Shown piece after piece: positions 1-9,226 of a DNA stretch of 64,000 bases. Both the position numbers and the translations under genes were made by a program. How positions within the stretch are numbered: the stretch's first letter is position 1; the number at the start of each line of letters is the position of its first letter. The notes beneath the pieces were generated by a model that saw only the letters and a list, made by a program, of their open reading frames with translations, was not told the DNA's origin and did not search any database. The DNA comes from Paraburkholderia youngii (GTDB lineage: Bacteria > Pseudomonadota > Gammaproteobacteria > Burkholderiales > Burkholderiaceae): contig NZ_JAALDK010000001.1 of assembly GCF_013366925.1 (NCBI RefSeq), positions 1,991,089 to 2,055,088 of the forward strand. The letters run 5' to 3'.

Positions 1-2
1 CC

Positions 3-41
3 GACGCGGCCGCGGACGGCGATCTGGCAGCCTACAGGTGA
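3..41 (+). CDS. possible C-terminal tail of an upstream gene (partial)
   Basis: Reading from base 3, twelve sense codons end in TGA at 39-41 (tail DAAADGDLAAYR). The alanine/aspartate-rich tail and its position just before a strong inverted repeat fit the end of a same-strand gene entering from the left. The other two frames also stay open for part of this stretch, so this is a weak call; no function can be given. Confidence 0.3.
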   Translation, partial: DAAADGDLAAYR

Positions 42-56
42 GCGGCGCTCACCTGT
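34..56. terminator. perfect 10-bp inverted repeat, terminator or operator
   Basis: ACAGGTGAGC, three bases, then GCTCACCTGT: a perfect 10-bp stem with a 3-base loop. It overlaps the possible stop codon at 39-41 and lies about 70 bases before the MFS gene at 124. The bases after it contain only a weak T tract (TCTTTTCCTTT), so it could be an intrinsic terminator of the upstream gene or an operator for the MFS gene. Confidence 0.45.
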
Positions 57-123
57 CGTCGAAATCTTTTCCTTTGCCGGCCACGCGGCGGGCTGCGACG
101 ATGGTGGCCAAGGAGAAGCCGCC

Positions 124-1404
124 ATGTCGACCACCCACACCGGACAACCCACCCCCGCCGTCGCTCCGGCGACGACCGTCACCACCACGATCGTGATCGT
201 CGCCGCCGCGCTGATCCTGAGCGCCGCGATGGGCATCCGCCAGACTTTCGGCTTGTTCATCGGCCCGTTCTCATTCGACCGCGGTCTGCCGGTCACGTTG
301 ATCGCCTTCGCGATCGCGCTGCACAACCTCGTGTGGGGCTTCGCGCAGCCGTTCGCGGGCGCGGCTGCGGATCGCTATGGCTCGGCGCCGGTCGTCGGGT
401 TCGGCGCTTCGACGTTCGCGGCCGGACTCGCGCTGTCGGCGGTCGCGCCGAGCGGCGCACTGCTGGTGATCGGCATGGGGCTGCTGGTCGGCATCGGCGT
501 CAGCTGCACGACTTTCAGCGTGGTGTTGCCGGCGGTCGGCCGCATGGCGTCGCCGGAGAAGCGCAGCGTCGCGATGGGCCTCGTCAGCGCCGGCGGCTCC
601 GCCGGACAGGTGCTGATGGTGCCGCTCGTGCAAGGCATCCGGTTGCACGCGGGCATCGCGACCTCGCTATTCGTGCTCGCGTTCGTGATGCTGCTGATCG
701 CGCCGCTCGGCATCGTGCTCGACCGTCGCGCGCGGATGCATGCGGCGGGCCAGGTCCGGTTCGACGACGCGCCCGCGACTCCGCTGCGCGAAGTTCTGTC
801 ACAAGCGACGCGCCATCGCGGCTACCGCCTGCTGACGCTCGGCTTCTTCACCTGCGGCTTCCAGCTCGCGTTCATCGCGACGCATCTGCCCGCGTATCTG
901 ACGCTGTGTCATATGCCGATCGGGCTGGGCGCCACCGCGCTTGCGCTGATCGGCCTGTTCAATATGGCGGGCAGTTGGGCGTGCGGCTGGCTCGGCGGCC
1001 GGTTCCGCCAGCATCATGTGCTCGGCTGGCTTTATCTGATTCGCAGCGCGACGATCGCCACGTTCTTCGCGCTGCCGAAAAGCGCGGTGTCCGTGGTGAT
1101 TTTCGCGGCCGTGATGGGCCTGACGTGGCTCGGTACCGTACCGCTGACGAGCGGGCTCGTCGCCAAGGTGTTCGGCACGCGTCACCTCGGCAGCCTGTTC
1201 GGCGTGTGCTTTCTGAGCCATCAGATCGGCTCGTTTCTCGGCGCGTGGCTCGGTGGCCTCGTGTTCGATCTGACGGGTTCGTACTCGCTGATCTGGGTAG
1301 CGACGGTCGCGGCGGGATTGCTCGCGGCGCTGCTGCATTTCCCGATCGACGACACGGCGGTGACGACGCCCGCGCGGCATGCGCCGCGTCCCGCGCAGGC
1401 GTGA
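124..1404 (+). CDS. MFS transporter
   Basis: A 426-residue inner-membrane secondary transporter with about twelve hydrophobic segments, the usual length for a 12-TM major facilitator. The segment after TM2 (GAAADRYGSAPVVG) is the family's loop 2-3 signature, and a long basic central loop (DRRARMHAAGQ) separates the two halves. AAGGAG at 110-115 sits eight bases before the ATG and fixes the start. The overall look is that of the CynX/oxalate-formate or monocarboxylate-like MFS branches, but substrate cannot be read from sequence. It is followed by a convergent peroxidase-like gene, so it is probably transcribed alone. Confidence 0.85.
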   Translation: MSTTHTGQPTPAVAPATTVTTTIVIVAAALILSAAMGIRQTFGLFIGPFSFDRGLPVTLIAFAIALHNLVWGFAQPFAGAAADRYGSAPVVGFGASTFAAGLALSAVAPSGALLVIGMGLLVGIGVSCTTFSVVLPAVGRMASPEKRSVAMGLVSAGGSAGQVLMVPLVQGIRLHAGIATSLFVLAFVMLLIAPLGIVLDRRARMHAAGQVRFDDAPATPLREVLSQATRHRGYRLLTLGFFTCGFQLAFIATHLPAYLTLCHMPIGLGATALALIGLFNMAGSWACGWLGGRFRQHHVLGWLYLIRSATIATFFALPKSAVSVVIFAAVMGLTWLGTVPLTSGLVAKVFGTRHLGSLFGVCFLSHQIGSFLGAWLGGLVFDLTGSYSLIWVATVAAGLLAALLHFPIDDTAVTTPARHAPRPAQA

Positions 1405-1446
1405 TGCGCAATGCCGGTAGAGAAGCTGAAGCAATGCCAGTCGCGG

Positions 1447-2052
1447 CTACTTCTTCGGCGCATCCGCGGCGGCTTTCGGCACGCGCCCCATCAGATAGAA
1501 CTCGTCGTTCGGACGCATCGAGATCACGTTCGCCATCCGGTTCGATAGCCCGAAAAACGCGGTGATTGCCGCGATGTCCCAGATGTCTTCATCGGTGAAG
1601 CCGTGGCCGCGCAGCGTCTGGAAGTCTTCTTCGTCGACCGTGCCCGACGCGCGGCACACCTTCAGCGCGAAATCGAGCATCGCCTTCTGGCGCTCGCTGA
1701 TGTCGGCCTTGCGATGATTGACCGCAAGCTGATCGGCGAGCAGCGGCGCTTTCTCGTAGATGCGCAGAATCGCGCCGTGCGCGACCACGCAGTAAAGACA
1801 ATCGTTGACCGCGCTCGTCGCGACCACGATCATCTCGCGCTCGCCCTTGGTGAGACCGCCCTCTTTCAGCATCAACGCATCGTGATAAGCGAAGAACGCG
1901 CGAAATTCATCGGGCCGATGCGCGAGCGTCAGAAACACGTTCGGCACGAAACCGGCTTTGTCCTGCACTTCGAGAATGCGGGCGCTGATGTCTTCGGGCC
2001 ACTCGCTCGGCTCGGGGACCGGGTAGCGGCTGATGGGCTGAAGCGTGGCCAT
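1447..2052 (-). CDS. AhpD-like peroxidase-related protein (CMD family)
   Basis: A 201-residue cytoplasmic protein of the carboxymuconolactone decarboxylase/AhpD superfamily, in the 'uncharacterised peroxidase-related enzyme' branch. The redox signature is seen at residues 85-92 (CLYCVVAH: Cys85, Cys88, His92), in the AhpD arrangement ExxxxxxxxCxxCxxxH. The N-terminal half (residues 20-60) is the usual helical lead-in for this branch. By family it is expected to reduce peroxides or alkyl hydroperoxides through the Cys pair, with unknown electron donor. GGAGAC lies upstream of the ATG. Transcribed alone, converging with the MFS gene. Confidence 0.85.
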   Translation of the reverse strand: MATLQPISRYPVPEPSEWPEDISARILEVQDKAGFVPNVFLTLAHRPDEFRAFFAYHDALMLKEGGLTKGEREMIVVATSAVNDCLYCVVAHGAILRIYEKAPLLADQLAVNHRKADISERQKAMLDFALKVCRASGTVDEEDFQTLRGHGFTDEDIWDIAAITAFFGLSNRMANVISMRPNDEFYLMGRVPKAAADAPKK

Positions 2053-2216
2053 GCGCTGTCTCCGTGATCTTGGTCGGGGGTATGCCGATCATTGTAGCAA
2101 CGCGTTTTGGCGGTCGCCCGCGCTTCACCAGGTCCGATATTGCCGCCCGAATCGTCTAGACTTTCAGTTCGGCATGCATGAAGCCGCCCGGCACGGCGGC
2201 GACGAAAGGAGCGACC

Positions 2217-2633
2217 ATGTCAAACGTCAGGCACGACGCGCGGGCCCCTGTGATCAAGGTGCGCCCGGAACGGGAAATGGCGACGATGCAGCGGTTGCCC
2301 TATTTCGTCGGCATTTCGGCGGGCACCGCGGGTGCCACCGGACTGTCGATGTATATGGTCGTGGTCCCGCCCGGCGGCCATGCGCAGCCGCACTATCACG
2401 CCGACTACGAAACCGCGATCTATATGCTCGAAGGCAAGATCGAGACGCGCTATGGCCCGGGCCTGCGCGAGTCGGTCATCACCGAGCCGGGCGACTTCCT
2501 GTTCATTCCGCCCGGCGTGCCGCATCAGCCGTTCAATCTCGATGCGAACGCCGCGGCGCGCGCGATCGTCGCGCGCAATCACGCGGACGAGCATGAGCGC
2601 GTGGTGCCCTATGATCCCTCCGAAGATGCGTAA
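2217..2633 (+). CDS. cupin-domain protein
   Basis: A 138-residue small single-domain beta-barrel protein. The first cupin motif is visible as PPGGHAQPHYHADYETAIY (metal-binding His, His, Glu), followed by the glycine turn LEGKIETRYGPG; the second motif is PGDFLFIPPGVPHQPFN with its histidine. Such proteins bind a divalent metal and act as small dioxygenases, isomerases or sensors; the reaction here is unknown. The start at 2217 is chosen over the in-frame ATG at 2178 because AAAGGAG at 2205-2211 lies just upstream of it. Confidence 0.8.
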   Translation: MSNVRHDARAPVIKVRPEREMATMQRLPYFVGISAGTAGATGLSMYMVVVPPGGHAQPHYHADYETAIYMLEGKIETRYGPGLRESVITEPGDFLFIPPGVPHQPFNLDANAAARAIVARNHADEHERVVPYDPSEDA

Positions 2634-2900
2634 GGCGACAGGCCGCTTTTTGGACCGCCTCGCCTGAAGCGAGGCAAATCCCGCTGCTCAGTCCGCGTTG
2701 ATCCACTTGTCGCGCGGCGCATGCACGCATGGCGCGGTGCGCCATGCGCATTCGTCGCTCGCGCGCCACTTTGTCGGCGCACTTTCATAACGCCGACTCG
2801 CCACCTGTGCTTAAATCCGTCTTTCGCGTCGCCAGAGGCTCGTATCGGCCTCGGCGCAGACGATTCTTTTCCCTTTATTTGGCTTATCAGGAGCGCGGTT

Positions 2901-3920
2901 GTGTGGCATTTCCCGGTCGCTATTCCACCGTCTGCGGGCGTGTGGGCCGTCTTCATGAGCGTGCTCGTCACGCAGCTCGGCATGCCGATTCCGGCCGCGC
3001 CGATGCTGATTCTCGCGGGAACGATGGCCGCGGTGGGCGAAGCCTCGTACGTCAACATGATTTGCGCGGCGGTCGGTGCGACGCTGATCGCCGACTCGCT
3101 GTGGTTTTTTACCGGACGCGCGTATGGCCGCCGTCTGCTCAATTACCTCGTGCGCTTCTCGCTGTCGCTGGACACCACGGTGCGCGTCGCGCGCAATACC
3201 TATGAGCGCTATGGCGCGCCGATTCTGACGGTCGCGAAGTTCCTGCCCGGTCTCGGCCTGATTTCCGCGCCGCTGCTCGGCACGACCGCGATCGGCATCG
3301 GCGTGTTCTTGTTGTGGGACATGGTCGGTGCGACGCTGTGGGCGAGCGTCTGGATCATCGGCGGCGCCGCCTTGCACGATGAGATCGTCCAATTGATGCT
3401 GTTCGTGCGCCGCAACGGCGGCACGATCTTCGATACGTTCGCGGTGATCTTCGCGGCGGTTCTGCTGTATCGCTGGCTGCGCCGTTTGCAGTTTCGCCGC
3501 TGGCTCGCGCATGCACGCATTTCGCCCGATCAGCTCGACGCGATGATGAAGTCGAACGAACCGCCGCTGATTCTCGACGCGCGCCCGCACACCGTGCGCG
3601 AAAAGGAATCGCATCGCATTGCCGGCGCACGGCCACTCGATCTGGAATCGCCCGATCCGATTCATCCGGAGTATCTGAAGCGGCCGATCGTCGTCTATTG
3701 CGTGTGTCCGAACGAAGCGACCGCGAAGCGCATCGTCAGGCAATTGCATCGCAAGAACATTCATCATGTGCGCGCCCTTAAGGGCGGACTCGACGCATGG
3801 GAAAAGCGCGGCTATCCAGTCGAGCCACTGCCACCCGACTTCAATACGGCGATGGCGCACATGCTCGAAGACAGGGGCAACGAAGGCGAATACACAGTGC
3901 GCGCCCGTCTCGCGGAGTGA
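2901..3920 (+). CDS. DedA-family membrane protein fused to a C-terminal rhodanese domain
   Basis: A 339-residue fusion. Residues about 5-210 form a DedA/SNARE-associated membrane domain with several hydrophobic segments and the family-type stretch AKFLPGLGLISAPLLG (a conserved Phe-x-Pro-Gly re-entrant motif). Residues about 220-325 form a rhodanese-like domain: LILDARP start, active loop YCVCPNEATAK, and closing LKGGLDAWEKRGYPV. DedA domains are linked to lipid flipping and proton-motive-force-dependent homeostasis; the rhodanese may handle persulfides at the membrane. A GTG start at 2901 is preferred because CAGGAGC sits about eight bases upstream and residues before it (from 2721) are not protein-like. 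Confidence 0.85.
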   Translation: MWHFPVAIPPSAGVWAVFMSVLVTQLGMPIPAAPMLILAGTMAAVGEASYVNMICAAVGATLIADSLWFFTGRAYGRRLLNYLVRFSLSLDTTVRVARNTYERYGAPILTVAKFLPGLGLISAPLLGTTAIGIGVFLLWDMVGATLWASVWIIGGAALHDEIVQLMLFVRRNGGTIFDTFAVIFAAVLLYRWLRRLQFRRWLAHARISPDQLDAMMKSNEPPLILDARPHTVREKESHRIAGARPLDLESPDPIHPEYLKRPIVVYCVCPNEATAKRIVRQLHRKNIHHVRALKGGLDAWEKRGYPVEPLPPDFNTAMAHMLEDRGNEGEYTVRARLAE

Positions 3921-4654
3921 ACGAATTGCAGACTAGGCACACGGCCTCACGCTTGATGCCGTCTTGCCAAAAAACAAAAATAAATTGACGGCATTTTTAG
4001 CTCGTATATCCTAGCTATTGGGAGATTGCGTGAGCGGCGCTGCGAACTAAGCCTTTACCGTTTAGTACCGTTTCTTCTCGATCGACCCGCGTCCTGTTTC
4101 TTCAATATCCGCTGTGGATTCGAAACAGAGCGTTCAATACCCTCAACTACGCCAGTCGAGTGTCATCGTGAGAGTCCGAGGCCCTTTGGTGAATTGGAAT
4201 CGCAGTCAGGCGCGTGGTATTTGCGCTGACGGCGCCAGCGCCGACGGCAGCAACGGCAGCCTTGCGTTTCGCCGCTTTCTGTCCGTCATCACAGTCCTGT
4301 CGCGTCGCTCCGTTCGACGCCGCAACGTCCTCTCCGCACGCGCGTTCATCGCGGTGCGCACAGACGAAGTCGCCTCGCTGCTGCCGTAGCGCCTCTTCTC
4401 TAGTCTCTTTTCGCTGCTCGATTCGTCCGTTCGCACGCGTTTCGCGAGCTGTCTGTTTGCGTCCACGCGGCGCTGACTGATTGCCGCGCATTACGACGGA
4501 TTCAATCGAACCGCTTCTAATCTGAATAGCGCTGCGCGTTGTTGCGCGGATTCGCTTTGGCTTCGCCTCGCCTTCGCGTTTTCCCATTTCGTCGCGCGCG
4601 CTATTTAACGCCGTTCACGTGGTGTGCGGCGTGGGATCGACACGCCTATTCTTT
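3921..4654. other. 734-base intergenic region upstream of puuD
   Basis: No convincing gene. The short open frames on both strands are Arg/Ser-rich and of low complexity. The left part is AT-rich for this genome and holds a promoter-like pair listed separately. The rest may be a long leader for the putrescine operon. Confidence 0.5.
3985..4012 (+). promoter_or_regulatory. candidate sigma70 promoter for the puu operon
   Basis: TTGACG (3985-3990), 16 bases, TATCCT (4007-4012). It lies in an AT-rich island in a high-GC context and points to puuD, 640 bases downstream. Seen by eye only; the long distance to the gene lowers confidence. Confidence 0.35.
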
Positions 4655-5464
4655 ATGCGAAACCAACCAATGGTAGGCATCACCGCCGATAGAACGATGC
4701 TCGGCGCTCATCCATCGCACGTGGCCGGTGAAAAGTACATCGCCGCGATCGTCGAGGGCTCGCAAGCGCTCGCGATGCTGGTGCCGGCTCTCGGTGAGCG
4801 CCAGTGCAGCGACGATGTACTCGCCGCTGTCGATGGCTTGCTATTCACCGGCAGCTATACGAACGTCGAGCCGCACCGTTACGGCGGCGCTTCGAGCGAG
4901 CCCGATACATTGCACGACCCGGCGCGCGATGCAACCACGTTGCCGCTTATCCGCGCTGCGATTGCGGCCGGCGTACCGGTTCTCGCCATCTGCCGCGGCT
5001 TGCAGGAAATGAACGTGGCATTCGGCGGAACCTTGCATCAAAGCGTTCATGCGGTCGGCGGACTGAACGACCATCGCGAGAACAAGGACGACTCGCTCGA
5101 CGTGCAATACGCCACCTCGCATTCGATCGTGCTGACGCGCGGTGGCATGCTGCAGCGCCTTGCGGGCGGCGCCCACGAAGCGCGGGTGAATTCATTGCAC
5201 GGTCAGGGTATTGCGCGACTCGGCGCAGGCCTCGACGTCGAAGCACTCGCGGCGGACGGCCTGATCGAAGCAATCAGCGTCAGCGACGCCCGCGCATTCG
5301 CGCTCGGCGTGCAATGGCACCCGGAATGGAGACACGCGGACGACGCGTTATCGACCGCGATATTTCGCGCCTTCGGCGACGCGTGCCGCCAGCGCATGAA
5401 TACACGCAACCCTGCTCGCATGTCCCAGGTCGCGGATCAAAACAGAGAGAACAATCATGTATGA
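4655..5464 (+). CDS. puuD: gamma-glutamyl-gamma-aminobutyrate hydrolase
   Basis: A 269-residue class I glutamine amidotransferase-like peptidase (C26) that hydrolyses gamma-glutamyl-GABA to glutamate and GABA, the last step of the glutamylated putrescine pathway in the cytoplasm. The nucleophile elbow is VLAICRGLQEMNVAFGG and the His/Glu pair is in VQWHPEW near the C-terminus; VNSLHGQG is another family block. The start is uncertain: ATG at 4655 (MRNQPMVGIT) or 4670 both give a good N-terminus, with no strong ribosome site. It overlaps puuA by eight bases, so the two are translationally linked. No PuuR-like regulator is present. Confidence 0.9.
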   Translation: MRNQPMVGITADRTMLGAHPSHVAGEKYIAAIVEGSQALAMLVPALGERQCSDDVLAAVDGLLFTGSYTNVEPHRYGGASSEPDTLHDPARDATTLPLIRAAIAAGVPVLAICRGLQEMNVAFGGTLHQSVHAVGGLNDHRENKDDSLDVQYATSHSIVLTRGGMLQRLAGGAHEARVNSLHGQGIARLGAGLDVEALAADGLIEAISVSDARAFALGVQWHPEWRHADDALSTAIFRAFGDACRQRMNTRNPARMSQVADQNRENNHV

Positions 5465-6791
5465 CATCGACGATTTTCTGAAAAAGCATCACGTCACCGA
5501 AATCGAAGCGATTATTCCGGACATGGCCGGCATCGCGCGCGGCAAGATCATTCCGCGCAGCAAGTTCGAATCGGGCGAATCGATGCGTCTGCCGCAGGCG
5601 GTGATGATTCAGACCGTGACCGGCGATTATCCGCAAAGCGATTCGCTGACCGGCGTCACCGACCCCGACATGGTGTGCGTACCCGACGCGAGCACGATCC
5701 GGATGATTCCGTGGGCAGTCGACCCGACCGCCCAAGTGATTCACGACTGCGTTCATTTCGATGGCACGCCGGTCGAAATCTCGCCGCGCTGCGTGTTGCG
5801 CCGCGTGCTCGATCTATACAAGGCGCGCGGCTGGAAACCGGTGATCGCGCCGGAACTCGAGTTCTATTTAGTCGATATGAACCGCGATCCCGACCTGCCG
5901 CTGCAACCGCCGGTTGGACGTACGGGTCGCGCGGAAACCGGACGCCAGGCGTATTCGATCGAAGCGGTCAATGAATTCGATCCGCTGTTCGAAGACATCT
6001 ACGAGTACTGCGACGTGCAGGAACTCGAAGTCGACACACTGATACATGAGGTCGGCGCCGCGCAGATGGAAATCAACTTCATGCATGGCGATCCGCTCAA
6101 ACTCGCGGACAGCGTGTTTCTATTCAAGCGCACCGTGCGCGAAGCGGCGTTGCGCCACAAGATGTACGCGACCTTCATGGCGAAGCCGATGGAAGGCGAG
6201 CCGGGCTCGGCGATGCACATGCATCAGAGCCTCGTCGATATGGAAACCGGCCGCAACCTGTTTACCGCCGCGGATGGCGAACCGACGTCGCTTTTCACCG
6301 GCTACATCGCCGGCTTGCAGAAATACACGCCGGCGCTAATGCCGATCTTCGCGCCGTACATCAACTCGTATCGGCGCCTGTCGCGTTTCATGGCCGCGCC
6401 GATCAACGTCGCGTGGGGTTACGACAATCGCACGGTGGGCTTTCGCATTCCGCATTCGACGCCGGTCGCGCGCCGCATCGAGAACCGCATTCCGGGTGTC
6501 GATTGCAATCCATATCTGGCGATTGCCGCGACCTTGGCCGCCGGCTATCTCGGCATCACGCAGCGGCTCGCCCCAACCGAACCGCTGGCGAGCGACGGCT
6601 ATGCATTGCCCTACCAATTACCGCGCAATCTCGAAGAAGGCCTGACGTTGATGAGTGCGTGCGAGCCAATTGCCGACGTACTCGGCGAGCAGTTCGTCCG
6701 CGCGTATCTCGCGCTGAAAGAGACCGAATACGAAGCGTTTTTCCGCGTGATCAGTTCGTGGGAGCGCCGGCATTTGCTGCTGCACGTGTGA
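5457..6791 (+). CDS. puuA: gamma-glutamylputrescine synthetase (glutamine synthetase family)
   Basis: A 444-residue member of the type I glutamine synthetase fold expected to ligate glutamate to putrescine using ATP. Blocks seen: N-terminal beta-grasp with MAGIARGKIIPRSKF, catalytic-domain APELEFYLVD with metal-binding Glu residues, EVGAAQMEINFMHGDPL, the nucleotide-site block SAMHMHQSLVD, and RIENRIPGVDCNPYLAIAA. The tyrosine adenylylation loop of housekeeping GlnA is not obvious, as usual for PuuA. Placement between puuD and an SpuC-like aminotransferase supports polyamine rather than ammonia as substrate. It could also act on other amines. Confidence 0.88.
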   Translation: MYDIDDFLKKHHVTEIEAIIPDMAGIARGKIIPRSKFESGESMRLPQAVMIQTVTGDYPQSDSLTGVTDPDMVCVPDASTIRMIPWAVDPTAQVIHDCVHFDGTPVEISPRCVLRRVLDLYKARGWKPVIAPELEFYLVDMNRDPDLPLQPPVGRTGRAETGRQAYSIEAVNEFDPLFEDIYEYCDVQELEVDTLIHEVGAAQMEINFMHGDPLKLADSVFLFKRTVREAALRHKMYATFMAKPMEGEPGSAMHMHQSLVDMETGRNLFTAADGEPTSLFTGYIAGLQKYTPALMPIFAPYINSYRRLSRFMAAPINVAWGYDNRTVGFRIPHSTPVARRIENRIPGVDCNPYLAIAATLAAGYLGITQRLAPTEPLASDGYALPYQLPRNLEEGLTLMSACEPIADVLGEQFVRAYLALKETEYEAFFRVISSWERRHLLLHV

Positions 6792-6840
6792 GTGCCGCGG
6801 GTCAATCGGTCAATGAGAACTTTGAAAAGACGGAGGCAGT

Positions 6841-8298
6841 ATGAGCTATAAGACAGACGATTTGATGTATGCGGAGAAGGAGACGCCCGTGCTTGGCGGA
6901 ACGGTAGACGCGCAGACCTCGCAAGCCCCGTCGCGCAGCACCGCCGAATACCGCGCGCTCGATGCCGCGCATCACATCCACCCGTTCTCGGATATGGGCT
7001 CGCTCAATCGCGCGGGTTCGCGCGTGATCGTAAAGGCGCAAGGCGTGTACCTGTGGGACTCGGACGGCAACAAGATCATCGACGGCATGGCTGGACTTTG
7101 GTGCGTGAACGTCGGCTACGGACGCCATGAACTCGCCGATGCCGCCTTCCGGCAGATGCAAGAACTGCCGTACTACAACACCTTCTTCAAGACGACTCAT
7201 CCGCCGGTGATCGAACTGTCGGCCTTACTCGCCGAGCTGACGCCCGCGCCGTTCAATCACTTCTTCTACTGCAACAGCGGCTCGGAGGGCAACGACACCG
7301 TGCTGCGCATCGTTCATCAATACTGGGCGACGCAACGCCAGAGCGCGAAGAAGTTCGTCATCGCGCGCAAGAACGCTTATCACGGGTCGACGATCGCGGG
7401 CGGCACGCTCGGCGGCATGGCTTATATGCATGAACAGATGCCGTCGAAAGTCGAGAACATCGTGCACATCGATCAACCTTATTTCTTCGGCGAAGCGGCG
7501 AGCGGTCAGACGCCGGAAGAATTCGCGCTGGCTCGCGCGCGGCAGCTCGAAGCGAAGATTCTCGAACTCGGTGCGGACCATGTCGCCGCGTTTATCGGTG
7601 AGCCTTTCCAGGGAGCCGGCGGCGTGATCTTTCCGGCCGACACTTACTGGCCGGAAATCGAGCGTATTTGCCGCAAGTACGACGTGCTGCTCGTCGCGGA
7701 CGAAGTGATCGGCGGCTTCGGCCGAACCGGCGAATGGTTCGCGCATCAGCACTTCGGCTTCGAGCCGGACCTGATCACGCTCGCGAAGGGACTCACGAGC
7801 GGTTACGTGCCGATGGGAGCGGTCGGCCTGCATGATCGCGTCGCCCGCGCACTGATCGACAATGGCGACTTCAATCATGGCCTCACCTACTCCGGGCATC
7901 CGGTCGCGGCGGCCGTCGCGCTTGCCAATCTGAAACTGCTGCGCGACGAGAAGATCGTCGAGCGCGTCAAAGCGGATACCGGTCCATACTTTCAGAAGAG
8001 ACTGCGTGAGACGTTCGCCGCTCATCCTGTCGTTGGCGAGATCAGCGGCGCGGGCCTCGTGGCGGGTGTGCAACTCGCCGAGGAGCCGCTCGCGCGCAAG
8101 CGCTTTGCGAATGGCGGCGATGTCGGCGCGCTGTGCCGCGACTTCTGCTTCAACGGCAATCTGATCATGCGCGCGAGCGGCGACCGGATGTTGCTGTCGC
8201 CGCCGCTCGTGATCAGCCGCCCGGAAATCGACGAAATCGTCGCGAAGGCAAAAGCGGCGATCGATGCGACCGCGCGGCAGATGGGCATGCTATGGTAA
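6841..8298 (+). CDS. spuC: putrescine (polyamine):pyruvate aminotransferase, class III
   Basis: A 485-residue PLP-dependent class III omega-aminotransferase. Family blocks: IDGMAGLWCVNVGYGR, YCNSGSEGNDTVLRI (cofactor phosphate site), YHGSTIAGG, VADEVIGGFGRTGEWF (the Asp that contacts the PLP ring) and the Schiff-base lysine in LITLAKGLTSGYVPMG. Length and the opening HHIHPFSD match SpuC-type putrescine/cadaverine:pyruvate transaminases. It probably deaminates putrescine to 4-aminobutanal. GGAGG at about 6830 gives a strong ribosome site; the gene is 49 bases after puuA, so one operon. Beta-alanine:pyruvate aminotransferase is the main alternative. Confidence 0.88.
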   Translation: MSYKTDDLMYAEKETPVLGGTVDAQTSQAPSRSTAEYRALDAAHHIHPFSDMGSLNRAGSRVIVKAQGVYLWDSDGNKIIDGMAGLWCVNVGYGRHELADAAFRQMQELPYYNTFFKTTHPPVIELSALLAELTPAPFNHFFYCNSGSEGNDTVLRIVHQYWATQRQSAKKFVIARKNAYHGSTIAGGTLGGMAYMHEQMPSKVENIVHIDQPYFFGEAASGQTPEEFALARARQLEAKILELGADHVAAFIGEPFQGAGGVIFPADTYWPEIERICRKYDVLLVADEVIGGFGRTGEWFAHQHFGFEPDLITLAKGLTSGYVPMGAVGLHDRVARALIDNGDFNHGLTYSGHPVAAAVALANLKLLRDEKIVERVKADTGPYFQKRLRETFAAHPVVGEISGAGLVAGVQLAEEPLARKRFANGGDVGALCRDFCFNGNLIMRASGDRMLLSPPLVISRPEIDEIVAKAKAAIDATARQMGMLW

Positions 8299-8379
8299 GA
8301 CGGATGAATGACCATTCGACGATGACGTCGTACAGAGTGTCATTTCTTTTATCCGTTCAACGCATCACAGGACCCACCC

Positions 8380-9114
8380 ATGACCCACCAAATCGTTTTG
8401 CTCCCTGGACTGCTCTGCGACGGCGCAGTGTGGGCCGATCAGCGCGGCGCGCTTGGCGCGATCGGCGACTGCTTCGTGCCCGACTACGGCATGCGCGACT
8501 CGCTCGGCGCGATGGCCGAACTCGTGCTCGAGTCGGTTTCGGGAGACCGCCTGCTGGTCGCGGGTCATTCGATGGGGGGACGGGTCGCGCTCGAAGTGTT
8601 CCGGCGCGCACCGCAACGCATCGCCGGGCTCGCGTTGCTCGACACCGGTTGCACGCCGCGTGCCGCCGGCGAGGCCGGCGAAAGCGAGCGCGCGCAGCGG
8701 CTGCGACTGCTCGAACTCGCGCGCGCGAAAGGCATGCGCGCGATGGGCAACGAGTGGGCGCCCGGCATGGTCAACGCCGATCGCCACGATTCCGCCGTCT
8801 ACGAGGCGGTGCTCGACATGATCGAGCGAAGCACGCCAGATAAATTCGCGGCGCAGATCCGCGCATTGCTGGATCGTCCCGATGCGGCGGCGCTGCTTCG
8901 CGACATCGCGTGCCCGACGATGATCGTGTGCGGACGCGATGACAAATGGAGTCCGTTGGCGCGTCACGAGGAGATGCACGCGCAGATTCGCGGCTCGAAG
9001 CTTCGCGTGATCGAACGAAGCGGTCATATGTGCACGATGGAGCGGCCCGACGATGTGACCGACGTGCTGGTCGAATGGGCTCGCTGGGCAGCCGGGTTCG
9101 AAACGGCTCGTTGA
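8380..9114 (+). CDS. alpha/beta hydrolase
   Basis: A 244-residue single-domain alpha/beta-hydrolase fold enzyme. The opening strand/turn LLPGLLCDGAVW is the oxyanion region, AGHSMGGRVALEV is the nucleophile elbow (Ser), CGRDDKWSP supplies the acid and ERSGHMCTMERP the histidine. The LLPGLLCDxxVW start is typical of a proteobacterial group close to pimeloyl-ACP methylesterase (BioH)-like esterases. It follows the aminotransferase by 81 bases on the same strand and could be co-transcribed, but a polyamine role is only a guess. Substrate unknown. Confidence 0.85.
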   Translation: MTHQIVLLPGLLCDGAVWADQRGALGAIGDCFVPDYGMRDSLGAMAELVLESVSGDRLLVAGHSMGGRVALEVFRRAPQRIAGLALLDTGCTPRAAGEAGESERAQRLRLLELARAKGMRAMGNEWAPGMVNADRHDSAVYEAVLDMIERSTPDKFAAQIRALLDRPDAAALLRDIACPTMIVCGRDDKWSPLARHEEMHAQIRGSKLRVIERSGHMCTMERPDDVTDVLVEWARWAAGFETAR

Positions 9115-9226
9115 TCTGTTTGGCGTTCGCCGCGCCGTCCGCACCGTTCTGTTTATCGACGACTAGCACCGTATGCCTGGGTGCGAGTCGCTCTCCGTTC
9201 ATCAACTTCGACAAGGTCATTCACTC

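Noticed and set aside
4147..4587. A 146-codon minus-strand frame in the puuD leader
   Set aside because: Arg/Ala-rich without domain, no ribosome site, and composition unlike nearby genes.
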